In this document: one piece after another, positions 5,417-5,433 of the stretch
Layout of the letters: each line of letters opens with the position of its first letter
Numbering within the stretch: position 1 is the first letter of the stretch
DNA from: Xanthobacteraceae bacterium
Lineage (GTDB): Bacteria > Pseudomonadota > Alphaproteobacteria > Rhizobiales > Xanthobacteraceae
Reading direction: 5' to 3'
Length of the DNA: 5,433 nt
Assembly: GCA_030043285.1 (NCBI GenBank)
Contig: JASHXZ010000669.1
Location: 1 to 5,433 of the forward strand
Position numbers and translations under genes: made by a program
Notes under the pieces: generated by a model
Seen by the model: the letters and a program-made list of their open reading frames with translations, nothing else
What the model was told of the DNA's origin: nothing
Database searches by the model: none

Positions 5417-5433
5417 CGTCATGCGCGGGCTTG
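5417..5433. repeat. Left half of a REP-like palindromic repeat cut by the window edge
   Basis: The last 17 bases, CGTCATGCGCGGGCTTG, match the opening of a palindromic intergenic repeat I remember as frequent in Bradyrhizobium and relatives (form CGTCATxxxCGGGCTTG followed by the complementary arm and ATCC). Only one arm is in the window, so this is recognition from memory, not a demonstrated repeat. It lies 31 bases after the propeller stop codon, a usual place for such elements, and the full hairpin could stabilise or end the transcript. Confidence 0.5.

Noticed and set aside
4565..5422. 285-codon open frame on the minus strand opposite the propeller gene
   Set aside because: Its residues are the low-complexity V/A/D/R-rich pattern typical of the antisense of a GC-rich gene. 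The plus-strand frame has a signal peptide, repeats, promoter and ribosome-binding site.

Overview
The window looks like a piece of chromosome from a high-GC alphaproteobacterium of the order Hyphomicrobiales (Rhizobiales), most likely Bradyrhizobium or a close relative. This rests on remembered family style, not on a search: the TctC-type binding protein ends in the KWAKVV..AGIKPE form common in that group, the 448-residue membrane protein opens with a YPLI.RA......RR.LYERAR block I associate with Bradyrhizobium, and the right edge runs into half of a palindromic repeat that is frequent in such genomes.

Layout, left to right. (1) Positions 1-334, minus strand: the first 111 codons of a membrane-anchored sensor protein, probably a histidine kinase, cut by the window edge. 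(2) Positions 335-628: a divergent control region with a compact hairpin followed by a T-run. (3) Positions 629-1600, plus strand: an extracytoplasmic solute-binding protein of the tripartite tricarboxylate transporter (TctC/Bug) family with a Tat-like signal, and no TctA or TctB partner in view. (4) Positions 1622-2968, minus strand: an uncharacterised protein with three soluble segments followed by a multi-pass membrane domain; it converges on the TctC gene with only 21 bases between the stop codons. (5) Positions 3133-3711, minus strand: a small predicted lipoprotein with an Ig-like (DUF4352-like) C-terminal domain, of lower GC than the genes at either end. (6) Positions 3712-4348: about 640 bases of relatively AT-rich DNA with no convincing gene, ending in a good promoter, an inverted repeat over its -35 box and a strong ribosome-binding site. 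(7) Positions 4349-5386, plus strand: an exported NHL-repeat beta-propeller related to peptidyl-alpha-hydroxyglycine alpha-amidating lyase. (8) Positions 5417-5433: half of a REP-like palindrome.

The genes do not form an obvious pathway. Four of the five encode envelope or exported proteins: a sensor, a substrate-binding protein, a lipoprotein and a periplasmic propeller; the fifth is a membrane protein. The only suggestive neighbour pair is the sensor and the solute-binding protein, which are divergently transcribed. I saw no mobile element, tRNA, rRNA, CRISPR array or clear defence or biosynthetic system. The most notable points are the altered metal-site residues of the propeller, the dyad over its promoter, and the unusual domain mix of the 448-residue protein. 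I do not see convincing evidence for a new multi-gene system.
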